Both the position numbers and the translations under genes were made by a program. From positions 1 to 63,186 of the forward strand of contig UCOA01000033.1 in NCBI GenBank assembly GCA_900474095.1: a stretch of 63,186 nt of DNA, written 5' to 3'. Shown here in pieces: positions 9,309-18,379 of this stretch (position 1 is its first letter; each line of letters opens with the position of its first letter). The stretch comes from Hyphomicrobiales bacterium (GTDB taxonomy: Bacteria; Pseudomonadota; Alphaproteobacteria; Rhizobiales; Rhizobiaceae). The notes under the pieces were generated by a model that saw only the letters and a list, made by a program, of their open reading frames with translations, searched no databases and was not told the origin of the DNA.

Positions 9309-10559
9309 TCAGAATTTGATCTTCAGCGACGTGGAAACGGCACTGACGATATCGGTGCCGAAATCATAGGTGACGTCGTCGCCGACAACTTCACCCTGGT
9401 ATGTTTGCGGGCCGGAGCTGCCGCTCGTCAGGATGCCGATGGCACCGGCCAGCCGAAGCTCGACATTCTCGGTCGGCATGTAGGAAACGCCCGTGCCGAC
9501 CGTCCAGGTATCCGTCTGGGTTCCGTAGCCGTGGCTGGTGCCGCGGTCCCACGTCAGGCTGACAGCCCCGCTCCACTGATCGTTGAACTTGTGGCCGACG
9601 CCTCCGGAGATCGTCCAGCCGTCGCGATAAAGAAGATCGAGGCTGGTCGGAAGATTACGCGGATCCGACGTATCGTTCGCAGTAACCTGAATGACCTGCA
9701 GCTGGCTCCAGTCAGTCCACTTGACCGAGCCGAAAGCGAGCCAACCGGGCGCGATGCCAGTCTGAAGCTTGAGTTCCAGCGAATCGGGCATGGAGGCGAA
9801 GCTGGACACGTCATACTTCGTTCCCGGAACGAACCCGCCTGGGGTAGGAAGTAGGGTATTGGTCAGATCGATCGTTCCACCAAGATTATCGAGATCGACC
9901 GCACTGTTGTAAACAAGGCTTGCGCGAAGGGCGTATTCCGGAATCTCGTATGCAACACCGGTGCGCCAACCCCAGCCGCTGCCCTCCAGATCAAGACGAC
10001 CGACGCCGCTCAACGGGGATCCGAAAGGCGAAAGGTCCGTCACCAGACGTTCCTTGAAGCCCCCAACTTCCTGGTAGAAAGCACCGCCGATAACCCGAAA
10101 CTGTCCTTGTCCCACATCCCATTTGTAGGAGCACGTTGCAGCGTAATTGTCGCTTTCGATCTTTGTCTCAATGTTGTCATTGGCACCTGCCCAGTTCGAG
10201 CCCGGATTGGTGTGCGCGCCCCAAGGCTGCGAATAATCGGCCATGCAGTCAACGCTATCGCCAATACCGGCCTTTACCCCGATGCGGGGAACCCAATAGC
10301 CTTCGGTATCTCCAATGCCGTCGTTCGGACGCCCGTTCAAATTGCCACTGGTGATGCCGGTATTGATATCTACGACATTGTCGAGTTCGCGCTGCGGATT
10401 GACATAGGTCGCCGCTGCCTCGGCGGCATAGGTCGACGGATCGAACAACAGGTCGATATTGTAGCCGCCCCGTTCGAGACCGCCTGCGTTGGCCGCCGTT
10501 GTGCTAAGCAAGACGGCAATCGCCGCCGTCATCGCCGCCTTGATTTTGTTGTGAGCCAT
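9309..10559 (-). CDS. FadL-type outer membrane transport protein
   Basis: Predicted 416-residue beta-barrel of the OmpP1/FadL/TodX family, which moves hydrophobic compounds such as long-chain fatty acids through the outer membrane. It has a signal peptide (MAHNKIKAAMTAAIAVLLST, cleavage after ANA), then AGGLERGGYNIDLLF, the conserved start of rhizobial members. Repeated amphipathic strands such as WRTGVAYEIPEYALRASLVY and a final strand ending in Phe (VSTSLKIKF) follow. The start at 10559 has a strong site (GGGGAGGAACGG), so the longer frame upstream is not used. It is monocistronic, with its own terminator. The substrate is unknown. Confidence 0.85.
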   Translation of the reverse strand: MAHNKIKAAMTAAIAVLLSTTAANAGGLERGGYNIDLLFDPSTYAAEAAATYVNPQRELDNVVDINTGITSGNLNGRPNDGIGDTEGYWVPRIGVKAGIGDSVDCMADYSQPWGAHTNPGSNWAGANDNIETKIESDNYAATCSYKWDVGQGQFRVIGGAFYQEVGGFKERLVTDLSPFGSPLSGVGRLDLEGSGWGWRTGVAYEIPEYALRASLVYNSAVDLDNLGGTIDLTNTLLPTPGGFVPGTKYDVSSFASMPDSLELKLQTGIAPGWLAFGSVKWTDWSQLQVIQVTANDTSDPRNLPTSLDLLYRDGWTISGGVGHKFNDQWSGAVSLTWDRGTSHGYGTQTDTWTVGTGVSYMPTENVELRLAGAIGILTSGSSGPQTYQGEVVGDDVTYDFGTDIVSAVSTSLKIKF

Positions 10560-11017
10560 CCGTTCCTCCCCTGAACACAAATCAGTGGTCGGCGCTTGCG
10601 CCAACCGCTCGGATCGAAATTACCGACTGTGGGCGGCGAATGGCAAATGCCTCTATTTAGCGATCAGCTGCTCCAGGTCACAAAAATTTACGTAAGAAAA
10701 CCTAAACCAACGTTAAATCCGTCAAAACCGAGATAAAATTCTCTTAAGTTGACCCCCAGCGGTGTTTGGTTAGCATAATATTTCATAAATACATCAGAGT
10801 GTCACTTCGACACAACAATGCCGTTTTTTGACACCGTTGCGCTTTGACGGTCAAATCCGTGACATGGAGGGCCGGCTTGGCGCCGATGGCAAAAGGCGAG
10901 AGACATTTTACGTCATGCGAGAGAATCAGACAGCATACGAAAAGGCGACCGAAGCCGACCGCCTTTTCCACTCGTTAGAAACCGGGATCTCTCCCGGCCT
11001 AGCCATGGCGGGGCTCG
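10560..11017. other. Intergenic region between valS and the FadL-type gene
   Basis: The 458-base gap is AT-rich in the middle (10640-10800), consistent with promoter DNA for the outer membrane protein gene read leftward. A short hairpin, GTGTC-ACTTC-GACAC, lies near 10798. The right end holds the valS terminator. No open frame here looks like a gene. The plus-strand frame starting at 10828 runs into valS antisense and is discounted. Confidence 0.5.
10939..10968 (-). terminator. Probable valS terminator
   Basis: Fifty bases after the valS stop, GAAAAGGCG and CGCCTTTTC form a 9-bp stem around a 12-base loop on the minus strand. The T-run is part of the stem rather than a long tail, so strength is uncertain. 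Confidence 0.6.
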
Positions 11018-13858
11018 TCAGCCTGCGTCGGCCACCCGCGCCAGCGCCACTCCGAGCGACGTTTTCTGGCCCTCGAGTTCGGCCAGGCGCTCGCGCTCGG
11101 CATCGACCACGTCAGGCCGAGCATTGGCCACGAATTTTTCGTTCGAAAGCTTGCCGAGGATGCGCTCGCGCTCCTGATCGACCTTGCCGATTGCCTTTTC
11201 TAGCCGGGACTTCTCGGCCGCAAGATCGATCAGGCTGCCGAGCGGCAGGCAGGCCGTTGCCTCGCCGACAACGATCTGGGCACTACCTTTCGGCGCAGCC
11301 GCCGCAAGATCGATCGCATCAACGCGCGCGAGCCGGCGAATGGCGGCCGCGTGGCTTTGCAGGCGCTCCTTGGTCAGGGTGCTCGCGTCGACAACGACGA
11401 GGGGCGCGATTGCGGCCGGCGGAACGTTCATTTCAGAGCGGACAGAGCGAATGCCCGAAACCAGATCGATCAGCCAGTTGATCTCGCCGGCTGCCGCATC
11501 GTCCGCATAGGACGCCGCAGGCCATTCCGCATGGCACAGCAACCCGTCGCGCGTCTTGCCCTCGCCCGCCGTCTGCGCCCAGAGTTCCTCTGTCATGAAC
11601 GGCATGAAGGGATGCAGCAGCTTATAGGTCTCGTCGAGTACATAGGCGACGCACGCCTGCGATTCCGCCTTTGCAGCCTCATCCTCGCCACTGAAGACGG
11701 GCTTCAGCAGTTCGAGATACCAGTCGCAGAACTGATTCCAGACGAAACGGTAGAGACTACCTGCCGCCTCGTTGAAGCGGTAGCTTTCGATTGCCTCGCT
11801 GACATCGCGGATAGTGCGCGACAGTTCGGTCAGGATCCAGCGGTTGATCGTCAGAGAGCAGGTTTCCGGCACGAATTTCGGGTCGTTGGACACGCCGTTC
11901 ATCCCGGCAAAACGCGTCGCGTTCCAGAGCTTGGTGCCGAAATTGCGGTACCCGGCGATACGGGCGGGGTCGAGCTTCACGTCGCGCCCCTGAGCCGCCA
12001 TGATCGCCAGCGTGAAGCGCAACGAGTCGGCGCCGTACTCGTCGATGAGCTCCAACGGATCGATGACATTGCCCTTGGACTTCGACATCTTCTGGCCGTT
12101 CTTGTCACGGACCAGCGCATGCACATAGACCGTGTGGAACGGCTCGACAGGGGTACCGTCCGGATCCTTCATGAAATGCAGGCCCATCATCATCATGCGG
12201 GCGACCCAGAAGAAGATGATGTCAAAACCCGTCACCAGGACGTCGGTCTGATAATACTTGTCGAGTTCCGGCGTCTTGTCGGGCCAGCCGAGCGTCGAGA
12301 AAGGCCAGAGCGCCGAAGAAAACCAGGTATCAAGCACATCCTCATCCCGGGTGAGAATTTCGCCCGGACGGAAGTTTTCGAGCAGATCCTCGACATAGGC
12401 CTTCATCGGGCCTTCGTGCGACAGGTAGTGCTGGATCGCGGCGTGCAGCGCCTCTTCCTCGGTCTTCTCGACGAAAACCTGCCCGTCCGGTCCGTACCAG
12501 GCCGGAATCTGGTGGCCCCACCAGAGCTGACGCGAGATACACCAAGGCTGGATGTTTTCCATCCATTCGAAATAGGTCTTTTCCCAGTTTTTCGGGACGA
12601 AGTTCGTGCGGCCTTCGCGCACGGACGCGATCGCGGGCTTGGCGAGCGTCTTGCCATCGACATACCACTGCTCGGTCAGCCGCGGCTCGATCGGAACACC
12701 GCCGCGGTCGCCATGCGGGATCGTATGCTTATGCGGTTCGATCTTGTCGAGCAGGCCCTGCTCTTCGAACATCGAAACGATCATCTTGCGGGCGGCAAAG
12801 CGCTCTACGCCATCGAGCTTGGAAACCAGCGCTTCGAGGTCGCGCCCGGCCGGCAATTCGTGAAGGAAATCCTCATTGCCGGCGAGCGTCAGATGGCCGT
12901 CGATGGTGAGGACGTTGACCTGGCGGAGGTGATGCCGCTTGCCGACGTCGAAATCGTTGAAATCGTGCGCCGGCGTCATTTTGACCGCACCGGTGCCCGC
13001 TGTCGGGTCTGGATATTCATCGGCAACGATCGGGATACGCCGACCGATGAGCGGCAGTACGGCGTGCTTGCCGACAATCGACTTGTAGCGCTCGTCGCTC
13101 GGATGGACCGCAACGCCGGTATCGCCGAGCATGGTTTCGGGGCGTGTCGTCGCGACAACCAGATAGTCGCGCGCTTCCCATTCGGTCGCTTTGCCGTCCT
13201 CGTCAAAAGCGATCGGATGCTGGTAGGTGACGCCTTCTTCCAGCGGATACCGCAGGTGCCAAAGGCTGCCGGTGACTTCGACCTGCTCGACCTCAAGATC
13301 GGAAATCGCCGTCAGCAGCTTCGGATCCCAGTTGACCAGTCGCTTGTCCTTGTAGATCAGGCCGTCCTTGTAGAGCGAGACGAAAACTTCGAGAACGGCC
13401 TTCGACAAGCCCTCATCCATTGTGAAGCGTTCTCGAGACCAGTCGCAGGAGGCGCCGAGCCGCTTCAGCTGATTGAAGATCAGACCGCCGGATTCAGCCT
13501 TCCATTCCCACACCTTATCTATGAATGCCTCACGGCCCATTTCGCGGCGGTGCTGTTGCCGCTCCATCAACTGACGTTCGACGACCATCTGGGTGGCGAT
13601 GCCGGCATGATCCATGCCCGGCTGCCAGAGCACATCCTTGCCGCGCATACGCTCGAAGCGAACCATGATGTCCTGCAGCGTATTGTTCAGCGCGTGGCCC
13701 ATGTGCAGCGAGCCGGTGACGTTCGGCGGCGGGATAACGATGCAGAAAGTCTCGGCGCCCGGTTTTGCACCCGCGCCGGCGCGGAACGCATCCTCCTCAT
13801 CCCATAGCTGGGCGATGCGGGGTTCGACAGCGGCGGAATCATAGGTTTTTTCAAGCAT
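11018..13858 (-). CDS. valS: Valine--tRNA ligase
   Basis: Class I synthetase charging tRNA-Val, 946 residues, normal for the alphaproteobacterial enzyme. The HIGH signature is PPPNVTGSLHMGHALNNT (HMGH at 52-55), the KMSKS loop is KMSKSKGNVID, and an editing domain lies between (TTRPETMLGDTGVAVHP). The C-terminal coiled-coil arm contains LEKAIGKVDQERERILGKLS. It lies 125 bases downstream of the PopZ-like gene, which has its own terminator, so valS may be driven partly by readthrough or by its own promoter. Confidence 0.97.
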   Translation of the reverse strand: MLEKTYDSAAVEPRIAQLWDEEDAFRAGAGAKPGAETFCIVIPPPNVTGSLHMGHALNNTLQDIMVRFERMRGKDVLWQPGMDHAGIATQMVVERQLMERQQHRREMGREAFIDKVWEWKAESGGLIFNQLKRLGASCDWSRERFTMDEGLSKAVLEVFVSLYKDGLIYKDKRLVNWDPKLLTAISDLEVEQVEVTGSLWHLRYPLEEGVTYQHPIAFDEDGKATEWEARDYLVVATTRPETMLGDTGVAVHPSDERYKSIVGKHAVLPLIGRRIPIVADEYPDPTAGTGAVKMTPAHDFNDFDVGKRHHLRQVNVLTIDGHLTLAGNEDFLHELPAGRDLEALVSKLDGVERFAARKMIVSMFEEQGLLDKIEPHKHTIPHGDRGGVPIEPRLTEQWYVDGKTLAKPAIASVREGRTNFVPKNWEKTYFEWMENIQPWCISRQLWWGHQIPAWYGPDGQVFVEKTEEEALHAAIQHYLSHEGPMKAYVEDLLENFRPGEILTRDEDVLDTWFSSALWPFSTLGWPDKTPELDKYYQTDVLVTGFDIIFFWVARMMMMGLHFMKDPDGTPVEPFHTVYVHALVRDKNGQKMSKSKGNVIDPLELIDEYGADSLRFTLAIMAAQGRDVKLDPARIAGYRNFGTKLWNATRFAGMNGVSNDPKFVPETCSLTINRWILTELSRTIRDVSEAIESYRFNEAAGSLYRFVWNQFCDWYLELLKPVFSGEDEAAKAESQACVAYVLDETYKLLHPFMPFMTEELWAQTAGEGKTRDGLLCHAEWPAASYADDAAAGEINWLIDLVSGIRSVRSEMNVPPAAIAPLVVVDASTLTKERLQSHAAAIRRLARVDAIDLAAAAPKGSAQIVVGEATACLPLGSLIDLAAEKSRLEKAIGKVDQERERILGKLSNEKFVANARPDVVDAERERLAELEGQKTSLGVALARVADAG

Positions 13859-13928
13859 TCTGAAGCCAAACTTGCTGATTGATATGGTGGTTGTAAATCG
13901 GAACGAGGCATTGGTGTCAATAATAACA

Positions 13929-13960
13929 GCAAAAAAGCCGCCAGTGCGATTGCTGGCGGC
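13929..13960 (-). terminator. Terminator between popZ-like gene and valS
   Basis: On the minus strand AGCCGCCAG and CTGGCGGCT form a 9-bp stem with an 8-base loop, directly followed by TTTTTT. It is a clear intrinsic terminator 23 bases past the PopZ-like stop. Confidence 0.85.
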
Positions 13961-13983
13961 TCTGTCTTAAGAACTTTCGGCGT

Positions 13984-14853
13984 TTACCGTCGAGGACCGC
14001 GGGCGACGCGCTCGATTTCCTCTCGCACAAGGCGCTCGACAAGCGTCGGCAGATTGTCGTCCAGCCATTCCTGCAGCATCGGCCGCAGCATATCCTCGGC
14101 GATCTCATCGAAGGAACGGCGGGCACTGCTGTCGATGGCCAGCGCCAAGTCCCCGAAGGAGCGGGCGACCTGTTCACCAACGGCTGGTGAAACAATCGCC
14201 GAAATCTCCTTTTCAGCGACGAAGGCAAGCGGCTGACTTTGCGTCACCGCTTCGGAACCTGCTGGCGACGGCGTCCTGGTCTCCTGCACCTCGTGCTTTT
14301 CATCGCTGACCGTCGGGTGTTGCCGGGATACCGCAGGGGACACAGGCGTCGTGGAGAGGGCGGATTCGGAGCGGCGGGCGGCGTCTGCAGGCTGGGAGGC
14401 AACGTCCGGCCCCATGCGCGATGTGACGAGCGGGCTCTCCGACCTTGCCGCGCCGACGGTTTCCAGCTCCCGAAGGGGTGCAGAATGTCGCTCCGAGGCT
14501 GCGCGTACACGCGCCGCGACGTCGGCAAGAGATTGCGGTGGTGTCGCGACAGAAACGGCGGGTTTTTCGGTCTCCCGCTGCGGTGTCTGTGACTGGGACT
14601 CCGTCAGCGCTGCGGACTGCTGTGCTTCCGCCTCGAACTCCGCCACCAGCACCTCGTCGTCGATCGTCAGGTGAATGTCTTCGGCGCTGTCGTCGTCATA
14701 GGTGTGATCGCCACGATAGCCGTCGTCAGACGCAGGGCCGAGGTCATTGGCAGGGAAACCGGGTATGCCCGGTTCATTGCTTTCGATGATCTTTCGAATG
14801 GAGGCGAGAATCTCATCCATGGAGGGTTCACGCGCTACATTGGGCTGTGCCAT
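13984..14853 (-). CDS. popZ: PopZ-like polar organizing protein (DUF2497)
   Basis: The 289-residue protein has the layout of PopZ, the polar scaffold that anchors chromosome origins and, in Agrobacterium, marks the growth pole. A short N-terminal helix (REPSMDEILASIRKIIES) leads into a long acidic, Pro/Ser-rich disordered linker. The conserved C-terminal oligomerisation region contains EIAEDMLRPMLQEWLDDNLP and LVERLVREEIERV. Synteny with valS is the same as for Caulobacter popZ. The start at 14853 follows a GGGG ribosome site and gives the canonical MAQPN N-terminus, so the longer upstream frame is rejected. It reads in the same direction as tolC further upstream. Confidence 0.85.
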   Translation of the reverse strand: MAQPNVAREPSMDEILASIRKIIESNEPGIPGFPANDLGPASDDGYRGDHTYDDDSAEDIHLTIDDEVLVAEFEAEAQQSAALTESQSQTPQRETEKPAVSVATPPQSLADVAARVRAASERHSAPLRELETVGAARSESPLVTSRMGPDVASQPADAARRSESALSTTPVSPAVSRQHPTVSDEKHEVQETRTPSPAGSEAVTQSQPLAFVAEKEISAIVSPAVGEQVARSFGDLALAIDSSARRSFDEIAEDMLRPMLQEWLDDNLPTLVERLVREEIERVARGPRR

Positions 14854-15013
14854 AATTATCCCCGTTTTCTGCGGTCGCGCTTGATCGAAACATTGCCGCG
14901 CAGTCGTTGACGCGGACTGTATGTGAGTTCGGCGCCGAACAAAACGACGCGAATCATCAAGTTGGATTCTTGCACAGATTTGTTGACGGCGGCACCCGCT
15001 GTCATTGAACAGC

Positions 15014-15044
15014 AAAGCCGCGCGTCTATCTGGCGCGCGGCTTT
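15014..15044 (-). terminator. Probable tolC terminator
   Basis: An 11-bp GC-rich stem (AAAGCCGCGCG/CGCGCGGCTTT) lies 32 bases after the tolC stop, on the minus strand. It is followed only by GCTGTTC, so the T-tract is weak. Confidence 0.65.
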
Positions 15045-15075
15045 CGAAAATACGGCACGAGATTAGGCGTGCAGA

Positions 15076-16446
15076 TCAGCGGCCATCAACGGTTCGCAAT
15101 CCGAACCACTTGTCCTTGACGGCCTCGTAGTGTTCCTCGGCGCGATATTCAGCGACCTGCAGGCCCTGGCTCTTGATTGTCAGCCGTCCCATCGACGCCA
15201 GAAGGGAATAGCTGGCGACAACCGCATTGCGCTGCGACGCTACCAGGCTTTCCTCGGCGACGAGGACACTCTGCTGGGCATCGAGCACGTCAAGCGTCGT
15301 GCGTTGGCCGACCTTACGCTCTTCGATGACACCTTCCAGGGCCATGTTCGCGGCACTCACCTGGGACCTGTTTGCAGTAATGTTGGCCAGCGCCGCCTCA
15401 AGCTCCGCATGCGCACTGACGATCGTCTGCTGAACTTCCAAACGGGCGGAATCAACGAGAATCCGCTGTTGACCGAGCCGCTCCTTGGCCTGGCGGATCT
15501 GGCCATATTCCGCGCCACCCTGATAGAGCGGGATTTCGAGCCGGGCAGTGATTGAAGCGGTGTTGCCATCAAGACCGCCGCCTGGTGAATTGCCGGTGCT
15601 ACGCTCCAGCGCGCCCTGGACGACGACACCCGGGAGCATGGTTCCCTCGGCAGATTTCACCCCGTATCCTGCCGCATCGACATTGTACTGTGCGGCGGCG
15701 ATCGTCGGATGCTCGCGCAAACCAGCGGCCACGGCCTGATCCAGATTTTTCGGGAGTGCCTTTGACGCAGGCGACGGCTGTTTGATCCTCGTCGGGGCAT
15801 CGCCGACGATCTGCACGTAAACCGCTTCGCTCTGTTTCAGCTGCGCCACCGCATTGACGAGGAGCGCCTGCGCACTGGCGAGTTCAGCTTCCGCCTGGCT
15901 GACATCCGTACGCGTGCCCTCGCCCACCTCCAGCCGCGCGTTCGCAGCATTCAGCTGCTCCCTCAGGAACGACAGGTTCTGTTTACGGATGGACACGATC
16001 CGCTGATCGCGGGCGATATTCGCGTAGGACTGAGCCGCCGCCAGCAGAATCGAAATCTCGTTGGCCTTCAGCGTTTCACGGCTTGAAAAGACATTCGCTT
16101 CGGCAGCCCTGACATTGTTCAAGGTCTGAAAGCCATCGAAAATCTGTTGCGTGATCGTGATGCCGGCGGAGCCGGTATGAAAATCCTCGGTCGCCGTCAG
16201 TTCGCTTTCCTCTCTTATCAACGAGCCCGTAGCCGTTGCCGAGATGCGTGGCCGGTAGCCGGCCTTGGCGATCGGCACGCCTTCATCGGTTGCCCGGAGT
16301 CCGGCGCGCGCAGCATTGAGATCCGGATTGTTCTGATAGGCCTTCTCCATCGCGCCATAGATGGTTTCGGCGGAAACGGCATGCGGCAGGAGCGACAAGG
16401 CGGTGGAAAGGGCTGCTGCCACAGCTGTCTTACGGAAAATCGACAC
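15076..16446 (-). CDS. tolC: TolC-family outer membrane efflux/secretion channel
   Basis: Outer membrane channel that works with type I secretion and RND pumps. The 456-residue product has a signal peptide (SIFRKTAVAAALSTALSLLP, cleavage after VSA), then ETIYGAMEKAYQNNPDL, the start of the first helical repeat. Two OEP repeats follow, with typical segments SQAEAELASAQALLVNAVAQ and LDVLDAQQSVLVAEESLVAS. The best start is a GTG at 16446, because GGAG lies 8 bases upstream and the signal peptide then begins correctly; the ATG 21 codons further up would bury it. The Pcm-like gene lies upstream on the same strand, as in other rhizobia. Confidence 0.92.
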   Translation of the reverse strand: MSIFRKTAVAAALSTALSLLPHAVSAETIYGAMEKAYQNNPDLNAARAGLRATDEGVPIAKAGYRPRISATATGSLIREESELTATEDFHTGSAGITITQQIFDGFQTLNNVRAAEANVFSSRETLKANEISILLAAAQSYANIARDQRIVSIRKQNLSFLREQLNAANARLEVGEGTRTDVSQAEAELASAQALLVNAVAQLKQSEAVYVQIVGDAPTRIKQPSPASKALPKNLDQAVAAGLREHPTIAAAQYNVDAAGYGVKSAEGTMLPGVVVQGALERSTGNSPGGGLDGNTASITARLEIPLYQGGAEYGQIRQAKERLGQQRILVDSARLEVQQTIVSAHAELEAALANITANRSQVSAANMALEGVIEERKVGQRTTLDVLDAQQSVLVAEESLVASQRNAVVASYSLLASMGRLTIKSQGLQVAEYRAEEHYEAVKDKWFGLRTVDGR

Positions 16447-16754
16447 AATCTCTACTCCGGTACGGAAGCTGGTGTACCAGACCTTCCCAGTTTGGCAAAG
16501 CGACGGCATCCCAGACTGCCCGGAAAGCCTTTATGTTCTGTTGCATTCGACCGACGGAGCTTCCAAAAGCAAACCGGCCGCCCCGCTCTTATCATTCCCG
16601 AACAACTTTTAGAAACCCCTAATTTGACGTATCGATAACTGATAACCCCTTGCCAATCGCACAGATTGAAGTGAAACGACGTCATGCTGCCAATTGCGAC
16701 TTTTCAATTTGCGGATTCACAACCGGATATTGAGGCCCCTCAGCAAGAGGTTTA
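16447..16754. other. Intergenic region upstream of tolC
   Basis: About 308 bases separate the methyltransferase stop from tolC. On the minus strand TTGGCA (near 16650) with a suitably spaced AT-rich stretch is a possible tolC promoter, but the match is weak. No gene or RNA was recognised. Confidence 0.35.
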
Positions 16755-17420
16755 TCAAAACACGAATTCGCGAGCAAGCCGGAAGCCTGGCAGCAGTTTC
16801 ACCGCTGTATTGAAGGCTGGCCGCTCCGAGGTAATACCATTCTCGCGCAGGTAAAGCTTGGCCCGGGATGCGTTGCCGGAACCGACCACGGCAATCAGGC
16901 GGCCGCGGTCGTTGAGTTGCGAAAGGAGGGAATCGGGAACCGCCTCGACGGCGCCATGGACGAAGATCACGTCGTAAGGCGCGGCTGCTGCATGTCCCGT
17001 TTCAAGATCGCCTGTGACGACCGAGACATTCGAATACCCCAGGCGGGCGAGCGTTTCGGCCGCCGCGGAGGCAAGCGCAGCGTCGCATTCGAGCGCCACG
17101 ACCGACCCGGCAAGCGTCGAGAGAATGGCCGACGCATAGCCCGTGCCGCAGCCGATTTCGAGCACCTTGTCGCTCTTGGAAATGCTTGCCAGTTGCAAGA
17201 GCTTTGCCAGCGGTGACGGCTCCATCAGATAGCGCCGACCGGATACGCCACTTGCCTGCAGCTCAATGTCCGTGTCGATATAGGCGAGAGGCTTCATCGC
17301 GGCAGGCACGAACTCTTCGCGCGGGACCGATAGAAATGCCGAGAGAACGGCATGCGACGTCACATCCGTGGTACGGATCTGATTGTCGACCATCTTGATG
17401 CGTGCTGCTTCGAAATTCAT
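16755..17420 (-). CDS. Protein-L-isoaspartate O-methyltransferase family protein
   Basis: A 221-residue SAM-dependent methyltransferase of the Pcm family. The SAM-binding motif is VLEIGCGTGYASAILS, and the Pcm substrate region VPREEFVP and LMEPSPLAKLLQL is present. In this alphaproteobacterial branch the motif before the catalytic region differs from classical Pcm, so true isoaspartate repair activity is uncertain. The start at 17420 is chosen because GGCAGG precedes it and MNFEAARIKMVDNQIR is the conserved N-terminus. It lies upstream of tolC on the same strand. Confidence 0.85.
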   Translation of the reverse strand: MNFEAARIKMVDNQIRTTDVTSHAVLSAFLSVPREEFVPAAMKPLAYIDTDIELQASGVSGRRYLMEPSPLAKLLQLASISKSDKVLEIGCGTGYASAILSTLAGSVVALECDAALASAAAETLARLGYSNVSVVTGDLETGHAAAAPYDVIFVHGAVEAVPDSLLSQLNDRGRLIAVVGSGNASRAKLYLRENGITSERPAFNTAVKLLPGFRLAREFVF

Positions 17421-17644
17421 CCTGCCTGCCCTCATGGTCCGGATCGTCTTCCGGCGTTTGCGCGCTCTTCGCCTGCGCAGATAAAACAACCGGCAGCGCT
17501 TGGCCAACCGGCTTGGTCACGCTCATAAATCCGCGCACCCGCCGTTTCAAGCTATGGAAAGCAGTTCTTGCAAAAAAGCAAGCTTCGCAAAAGCGTGCCG
17601 TCATAATCTGACTTCCCTGCAGTCGAAAAATTGAAGATTTTCCA

Positions 17645-17910
17645 CTGCGTCCTGGAGTCGAAGATCTATCTCGGCGCCTCGGCTGGAATCGGTGACGGCG
17701 CCGATCAAGTCTATGGCGGCTTCGCCTGGACCCCAAATGTCACCGACAAGCTCTTTGTCGAACTCGGCCTGGCGGTACCGTCCACAACGGCGATTTGAAT
17801 GACGACGGCACGAACAGATTGCTGTCAGCTATCGTGTGACGGGCAATTGGCAAATTTTGGCGACCGTCGACCATTCGTCGCATGCCAATCTTTGTGACGA
17901 ACGAACGATG
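17645..17910 (+). pseudogene. Remnant of a lipid A 3-O-deacylase (PagL/acyloxyacyl hydrolase family)
   Basis: Three plus-strand reading frames together rebuild the C-terminal half of a PagL-type outer membrane deacylase. Frame one gives SKIYLGASAGIGDG then DQVYGGFAWTPNVTDKLFVE. A shift near 17770 continues as GGTVHNGDLNDDGTNR. After another break near 17822 the third frame reads SYRVTGNWQILATVDHSSHA then NLCDER, which holds the His-Ser catalytic segment of the family. The N-terminal half with signal peptide is missing and the last strand is lost. I read it as a decayed gene from the match to the family pattern, not from a search. Confidence 0.72.
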
Positions 17911-17949
17911 GCCTCAGCCATGCGGCCCTGGCCATCCGTTGGCCGTCGT

Positions 17950-18375
17950 TCAGCCGGCAGGCGCCGTCTCCAGCCCGACCAGTCCGATTTTCGTGTAGCC
18001 CGCCCTCTGGATGAGGTTCATGACGGCCATCAGTTCGCCGTAGTCGACGGACTTGTCGGCACGCAGCAGGATACGCGTCTGCGTATTGCCCTCGGTGATG
18101 CGGCTGAGTTCCGCGACGAAATTGTCGCGTCCCGTTTCCTCGTTGCCGAGTGCCAGGGAAAGATCCGCTTTCAGCGTGACAAAAACGGGCTTGTCGTCGC
18201 GTTTGGCCGGTTGTGCTGCCGATTGCGGCAGATCAACCTTCATATCGACGGTGGCGAGCGGCGCCGCCACCATGAAAATGATCAGCAGCACGAGCATCAC
18301 GTCGATGAAGGGCGTGACGTTGATCTCGCTATTTTCCTCGAGGTCGCCGCCACCTTCGCTGATTTTGCTCGCCAT
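17950..18375 (-). CDS. exbD: ExbD, TonB-system proton channel subunit
   Basis: Inner membrane partner of ExbB that uses proton motive force to drive TonB. The 141-residue product has the short cytoplasmic N-terminus, one membrane segment with the conserved Asp (NVTPFIDVMLVLLIIFMVAA) and a periplasmic domain (ILLRADKSVDYGELMAVMN). The start at 18375 gives MASKISEGGGDLEENSEIN, the family N-terminus. It follows exbB by four bases, so the two are translationally linked. No tonB gene follows; the region downstream is the broken lipid A deacylase gene. Confidence 0.93.
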   Translation of the reverse strand: MASKISEGGGDLEENSEINVTPFIDVMLVLLIIFMVAAPLATVDMKVDLPQSAAQPAKRDDKPVFVTLKADLSLALGNEETGRDNFVAELSRITEGNTQTRILLRADKSVDYGELMAVMNLIQRAGYTKIGLVGLETAPAG

Positions 18376-18379
18376 GGCG

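Noticed and set aside
10828..11481. 217-codon plus-strand frame beginning in the valS terminator
   Set aside because: It starts at a terminator hairpin and continues antisense through valS with a Arg/Pro-rich shadow composition.
11351..13807. 818-codon plus-strand open frame opposite valS
   Set aside because: It is exactly antisense to valS, has no recognisable domain and reads as His/Arg/Asp-rich shadow sequence produced by the codon bias of valS.
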